A stretch of 64,000 nucleotides of DNA. Origin: Dillenia suffruticosa. Taxonomy: Eukaryota; Streptophyta; Magnoliopsida; Dilleniales; Dilleniaceae. Of this stretch, positions 58,861 to 64,000 are shown in pieces. The notes below the pieces were generated by a model that saw nothing but the letters and a program-made list of their open reading frames with translations, did no database searches and was not told the origin of the DNA. The stretch is taken from contig JAVTVX010000010.1 of the NCBI GenBank assembly GCA_033439265.1, positions 7,874,001 to 7,938,000 of the forward strand, in the 5' to 3' direction. The first letter of the stretch is position 1; each line of letters begins with the position of its first letter. Made by a program: the position numbers and the translations under genes.

Positions 58861-60894
58861 CGTTGTCGAGATTGACCCAAAAAGGGGGTCAAATTTGTTT
58901 GGGATGATCGTTGTGAGGCGAGCTTCCAGGAGTTCAAACAACGGTTGACATCCGCTCCTATTTTAACCCTTCCCACTAGTAGTCAGAGTATATAGTGTAC
59001 AGTGATTCTAGCCGAAGGGATTGGGTTGTGTTCTAATGCAGGATGATTGGGTTATTGCATATGCCTCGTGACAGCTGAAGAAACACGAGGTTAACTACCG
59101 ACACATGATTTAGAATTGGAAGCCATAGTTTTCGCATTGAAAATATGGCGGCATTATCTTTATGGGGTGACTTGTAGGGTATTCACGAATCACCAAAGTC
59201 TAAAGTACTTGTTCACCCAGCGGGAGTTGAACCTCAGACAGAGGAGATGGTTGGAGTTGTTGAAAGACTATGACCTCATTATTGACTATCATCCGGGCAA
59301 GGCAAATGTTGTGGCAGATGTCTTGAGTCGAAAGTCAGCATCATCCTCACAGATGACAGAGAAAGCCTACCTTTCTTGTTTACTGGGACTCCGAGCCTTA
59401 AGAGTCAATTTGACTAACGATGATCAGGGAGGCTTACTCGCCAGATTTGAGGTCAGGCCGACTTTGTTCGACCGTATCAAGGAGCTCCAGAGTACAGATA
59501 AGGAAATTGAGGGTTTTGCAGATAGAGTCCGCAGTGCTGAGGGCAGAGATTTCAGAGTCTGTAATGATGGACTCGTCGTATTCAGAGCTGGAGTGTGTGT
59601 TCCAGTCGATGGTGATCTTCAACGTGCTATCCTTGAGGAAGCACATTCTTCTGCATATGCTATGCATCCCAGAGGTACGAAGATGTATCGGACCATCAGA
59701 GGTAGCTATTGGTAGTCAGGCATGAAGAGGGATATAGCAGAGTTTGTGGCACGATGCTTGGTGTGCCAGCAGGTGAAGGCCGAACATCAGCGTCCAGCGG
59801 GCACACTGTAGCCTCTTCCTATTCCTGAGTGGAAATGGGAGCATATTACTATGGACTTCGTGATTGGGTTGCCGCGGACTTTTACTCGGCATGATGCGAT
59901 TTGGGTAATTGTCGATCGACTCACCAAATCTACACATTTTATCCCTATTTGCAATGACTATTCCTTAGAGACGTTGTCACGCCTCTACATTGATACCATA
60001 GTTCGGCTTCACGGGGTGCCTGTGTCGATTGTTTCAGATAGGGATCCCAGATTCACATCTAGGTTTTGGCCCAAGCTGCAGGAGGCATTGGGTACTAGAT
60101 TGAATTTCAGTACGGCATATAACCCTCAGACGGACGGCCAGTCTGAGAGGACCATTCAGACCCTTGAGGACATGCTGAGGGCATGTGTGATGGATTTCCG
60201 GGGTAGTTGGGACTGGCACCTTCCACTGGTCGAGTTCGCATATAATAACAGTTATCAAGCCAGTATAGGGATGCCCCCGTATGAGGCACTATATGGCAGA
60301 AAGTGTCGCACCCTGATATGCTGGGATGAGGTCGGAGAGCGACGTCTCAGCAGCGTTGAGTTGATTGAACAAACAAAGAATAAAGTTAAGGTTATCCGTG
60401 AGCGGATGAAAGCCGCCCAGGACAGACAGAAAACGTATGCTGATCGTAGGCGGCGACCTCTTGAGTTTGTTACGGGAGATATGGTTTTCTTGAGAATATC
60501 TCCTTGGAAGGGGGTTATACGGTTCAGGCAGCGGGCCAAATTGAGCCCCAGATATATTGGGCCCTTCCGTATCCTTGAGAGGGTCGAAAGTGTGGCATAT
60601 AGATTGAAACTGTCAGATGAACTCTCCCGTATTCACGACGTATTCCATGTCTCAGTACTCATAAAATACTTGACCGATCCTTCTCATGTCCTTGAGCCTC
60701 CACCTCTTGAGTTACGAAAGGACCTTAGCCTTCCAATTCAGCCCGTGACTATTTTAGATCGGCAGGTTAGAAAGCTGCGGAGTAAGGAAATTTCATTGGC
60801 CAAAGTTTTGTGGAGAAGTGATCAGGTCAAGGAGGAGACCTGGGAACCCGAGAAAGTTATGAGGAGTCAATACCCCCATTTATTTACAGTGTAA
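58861..60894 (+). pseudogene. RNase H, integrase and chromodomain of the chromovirus
   Basis: 58861-59110 is RNase H start with frameshifts (one beside an A/G run at 58879). 59116-59715: [36 protein letters not shown], then the integrase zinc part ([16 protein letters not shown]). Stops at 59713 (Trp codon TGG to TAG) and 59809 (CAG to TAG). 59851-60894: the integrase core keeps its D, D and E (MDFVIGLP, IVSDRDPRF, TDGQSERTIQ), then the GPY/F region (PRYIGPFRILERV) and a chromodomain-like end (PVTILDRQVRKLR, EETWEPE) that can guide insertion into chromatin in this clade. Confidence 0.92.
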
Positions 60895-60922
60895 TTCTCT
60901 TTTAGTTTCGAGAACGAAACTT

Positions 60923-60942
60923 AATTTTAGGGGTTTAGAAAA
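60923..60942 (+). promoter_or_regulatory. Weak polypurine tract before the 3' LTR
   Basis: Reads AATTTTAGGGGTTTAGAAAA just before the LTR start; the purine run is interrupted by TTT, so priming may be poor or the site has decayed. Confidence 0.45.
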
Positions 60943-63409
60943 TGTAACACTGAAAAAAAAAAAAAAAAAAAGTCAAAATTAGGGCTTAAAGCCCTAATTC
61001 TCTTTAATTCTCTCTCTCTCTTTCTCTCTTTCTCTCTTTCTCTTCTCCTCCGCCGCTGCTCTCCTCCTCCGCCGCCCACCGCCTCGCCTTCCTCCCGCGA
61101 TCGCAGTCGCTGCAGCGCCTCTCGTGAGCAGCCTTTCTCCTCCGCGCAGCGCGATCTCCTATGAGCTGCGCTAGCCCAGCCGAGCGCGCGACTGTCCGAA
61201 CGCTCCATAGCCCGAGCGCGCACCTGCTCGGGAGCTCACTTGCGCACCCCGCTCCAGCACTTCACCCTCTGCACAGCACGCATTCGCGCGATCTCCTGCG
61301 AACGCTACCGCCTCGAGCCATCGCGAGCCTTGCGCGCGATCTCCCGCGAGCCAGCACGCAAGCCAGCGCGCTACCCAGCGCGCGACCCAGCGCGAGCCAG
61401 CTCGCGACCCAGAGCGAGCCCTAGCCCGTGAGCAGGCCAGCCCACAGCGGCCCAAGGCCCAGTCCAGCCGCGGCCCACTGCAACCCGCGAAGCCCGCTGC
61501 AGCCAGCAAGCCGGGCTGAGAGCCCGCGAGCCACCAGCGGGCCAGCCCGCTAGCAGCCAGCCCACCGGCCCGCTAGCCCGCGACCGGCTTTCCCCTTTGA
61601 GAGCTCACCTGCATCTTCTGTACTACAGGTAACGACTATATTTGGTTGAAATTCTAGGGTTTGGTATTAGAAATTTAGTGGTTTCTAATATATTTGAAAT
61701 TGGAAAATATTACAGGTTTTAAACCAACCCGACGGGCGAACGACAGCTAGGTCTGAAACCCGAGGAACTCTGGGTGAGAGAAACGCACTCACTTCGCCGT
61801 GTGAATAAATTTTCCCTTATTAGGGTTTTATTTGATATAAAATTTGATGATTTAATTAGTTTTGTCTTTTGGAGAGTCGTTGAAAAGTAGGGAGTGACCA
61901 CCCTCCCTAGATAAATGAGTGAGACTCTAATCTTTTGCATAAAATAGTAAAACGTATTTTCTATCGTATTTTCGATAAAACATGCTTTTGATATGTATTG
62001 ATCTGACGCATGATATTGAATTTCAAAACCGTTTTGTAATTATTGGAGTGTCTTGAAATATGTTTACGATGACTATACATCCATGGTTTGAAATGAAAAC
62101 AAAACTTGTGCCATTACTTGATAATTGATAAATTTTATTTTCTATCGTTGCATTAATATGCTGTTTTGAAATGATTTGATAAAATGTATTAGCACGCAGA
62201 CTAGAAATGCTTTGATGAACTATGTGGGTCGGATGCCCACTAGTCATACGATGATATGACTTTACTTGTGGGATGTTGTGCCCTGGGACGTTGTGCCCTT
62301 GTGATATATGGGACGTTGTGCCCTTGTGATACTATGATGATTCCATAGCTACGAAGAGCGTTTGTAGAGATATGGGTTATCCAGATACGCTTCTGCAGGA
62401 GGTATCTGCAAACGTCATTTATTCTAAAGGCTATAGGCGCGGCCGGTTGAACCCACGTAGGGGGAGGACGTGTGTGACGCCACCGTCTAGCACCAGGCGG
62501 GGTCCTATACACGTTGATGAGTTAGCCCCAGCGAACTCATGGAGTAAAGAGCGTTTTAAAGTCTATGCATAATAAAACCCCCGATGCGCCTGTCCTTGGT
62601 CACGGTTGACTTTTGCCAGGACCATTTTTGGCTCGCTCTAATGTTACTTGATTTTAAATGGATGCATACATGTTTGTTATCGTATGATTGATTAAATGAA
62701 TTTCAAATTGCTAAACATATCATGTTTTGCCACGAAAATGTAAATTTTGTTTCAAATGATATTATTTGACACTCTAAATTGTTCACTCATGCTATTTATA
62801 CTTGATATTATCCCCCTCACTCACTGAGTATCTTCCCATGATACTCATCCCTCTCTTTTCCCTCTTCAGACAGGTTTGTTGTGATAGAGCGACGTTACAG
62901 GCTCTAGAGCGGAGTTGGTATTTCTGACGGTGAGATTTACTTCCAACTTAGTTTCGATCCTGCGAGGTATTGACATTGAGATCTGTAATTGGCCGTGTAC
63001 TTATTTATGGATAACTGTATAATTTAATTCTCATATTTCATTTGTATTGAGATGATTGTACATATTTAAATTTTACTTGGGAAAATTATTGTATATAAGA
63101 TAAAAGTTAGATCCGCTCGTTGTGGCGGCTGTTCATACTCTAGTTGGGCATGACAGTAGAGGTCTGTGGCTAGAACTGCTAGAAACTTGTAGCTTTGGTT
63201 TGTTCTGGAAGCTGGCGGTGGTGTTTGTTGATTTTGGAGAGGCCGGATTGCCATTTATTTAAATTATAGGGTGATTTTGATTATGCAGGTTTAAATTGTA
63301 CACGGGAAACCTCTGATTTATGGAGAGGTTCTTCCCGATTTTTTATAAAAATACAGCCGGCATCCAAGGACAATGGGCGGCTGTTCACGACCCGGTTCGG
63401 GGCGTGACA
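60943..63409 (+). repeat. 3' LTR of the chromovirus
   Basis: 2467 bp, same order as the 5' LTR; shorter because the CT tract, the GC-rich block and the GGGACGTTGTGCCCT minisatellite have fewer units. Confidence 0.95.
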
Positions 63410-64000
63410 TGGGTCATACAAGGTGCCCCTTGTTGCCTTCTTATTAAATTCTTCTTTAGAATAACTGTTCATATCATTCTTTTGCAGGCCCATTTCTTAT
63501 CTTATATGTATCATTGCAGTGTCTCAATGATACAATACCTTGAATACATGGTTCATGTACTTCTCAAAAATATTCTAGCGGATTAGAAAGATTTCTTCCA
63601 GAATTTACAGGCTCAACAAAGGACAGTCCATGTCATTTGCTATGCAAGACTTTACAATATTGCAGGCATAAATTTAGAGACTTTCTTCTAGTTCTTGCCA
63701 CCATTATTTTTCACCTAACAGGGAGAGCATTGGTACAAATAATTCAAGTATATATAAAATCATTAGCCATTACAATTTTATCACTATTACATATTTATGT
63801 ATGACAAAGAAGAAACCATGTTCCCCACAGGGGGGGGGGAAGAGCAGAAAGAAACCGCGAGTACTATAAGGAGCAATTCTATATGATCTGGAACATGATT
63901 GGCATTTCACCAGAAGCAATGTTTTATTTTTGACACCATTGTGTGTAGCTACAACTTTAAGAATCAGTAGACTTCTGTAGTTTCTCATAACATTTCCTTG
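63410..64000. other. Flank right of the chromovirus, no gene recognised
   Basis: Probably intron of the minus-strand gene ending at 52779, or intergenic. A poly-G run lies at 63831-63839. The open frame 63770-63988 (minus) has no domain. Confidence 0.4.

Larger units (their letters stand above)
53053..63409 (+). mobile_element. Full-length Ty3/gypsy chromovirus (Tekay/Del-like)
   Basis: LTRs at 53053-55625 and 60943-63409 begin TGTARCACTG and end GGGGCGTGACA. The target duplication TGGGT is perfect (53048-53052, 63410-63414). Primer site TGGTATCAGAGC, then gag, protease, RT, RNase H, integrase and a C-terminal chromodomain-like segment. LTRs differ at roughly one base in 20 by eye plus indels, so it is not a very recent insertion. 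Scattered stops make it inactive. Confidence 0.95.

Noticed and set aside
63770-63988. 72-codon minus-strand ORF at the window end
   Set aside because: Includes a poly-G run and no domain; probably UTR or intron.
1-64000. Endogenous pararetrovirus or other viral insertion
   Set aside because: No movement-protein, coat-protein or replicase motif seen; all RT sequences are in gypsy elements or a LINE.

Overview
The window is nuclear DNA of a flowering plant, most likely a eudicot. It has AT-rich intergenic DNA, GT-AG split genes, CACTA (En/Spm) transposons, Tat-type and chromovirus Ty3/gypsy retrotransposons and a plant L1-type LINE. I could not narrow the species. No rRNA, tRNA, CRISPR array or prokaryotic feature was found. 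About two thirds of the window is transposable-element DNA; only two host genes are read as intact.

Host genes. (1) A three-exon heavy-metal-associated isoprenylated protein (HIPP) at 7954-9611 (+), 118 aa with a C-terminal CaaX box, behind a promoter carrying a 92-bp tandem duplication. (2) A 13-exon CNNM/DUF21-CBS membrane protein at 47396-51107 (-), 557 aa, whose exons join in frame from start to stop. (3) A PAM68-like (DUF3464) chloroplast membrane protein gene at 46027-46583 (-), with a one-base frameshift near its 3' end, and a badly decayed second copy at about 33120-33350 (-). (4) A PPR gene fragment at about 45152-45390 (+). (5) The last exon of an unidentified minus-strand gene at 52779-52896.

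Mobile DNA, left to right. 1-3952: right part of a CACTA-type element; its terminal 2 kb is a higher-order tandem array, and two unknown ORFs lie inside it. 11269-21437: a complete 10.2-kb CACTA element flanked by ACT duplications, with decayed TNP2 and TNPA genes and subterminal arrays of TTTAGCGACGAA-like motifs. 23125-30100: a decayed minus-strand Tat-type gypsy element (protease, RT, RNase H, integrase) with a 60-bp tandem array near its 3' LTR. 33612-45151: a second minus-strand Tat-type element (gag and protease remnant, antisense coiled-coil ORF, 87-bp tandem array) that has received two non-autonomous CACTA elements (34729-35936, 36050-38434) and a 5'-truncated LINE (about 41416-43032). 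53053-63409: a full-length chromovirus with 2.5-kb LTRs and a TGGGT target duplication; its gag and pol parts are separated by a 189-bp GT-AG segment that looks like an intron.

How it fits together. The host genes form a sparse island (46-53 kb) between retrotransposon blocks. The most interesting points are the candidate intron between Gag and Pol of the chromovirus, the tRNA-like A/B-box pairs in both small CACTA elements, the nested 290/579-bp array of the first CACTA element, and an 88-bp near-perfect palindrome upstream of the CNNM gene.
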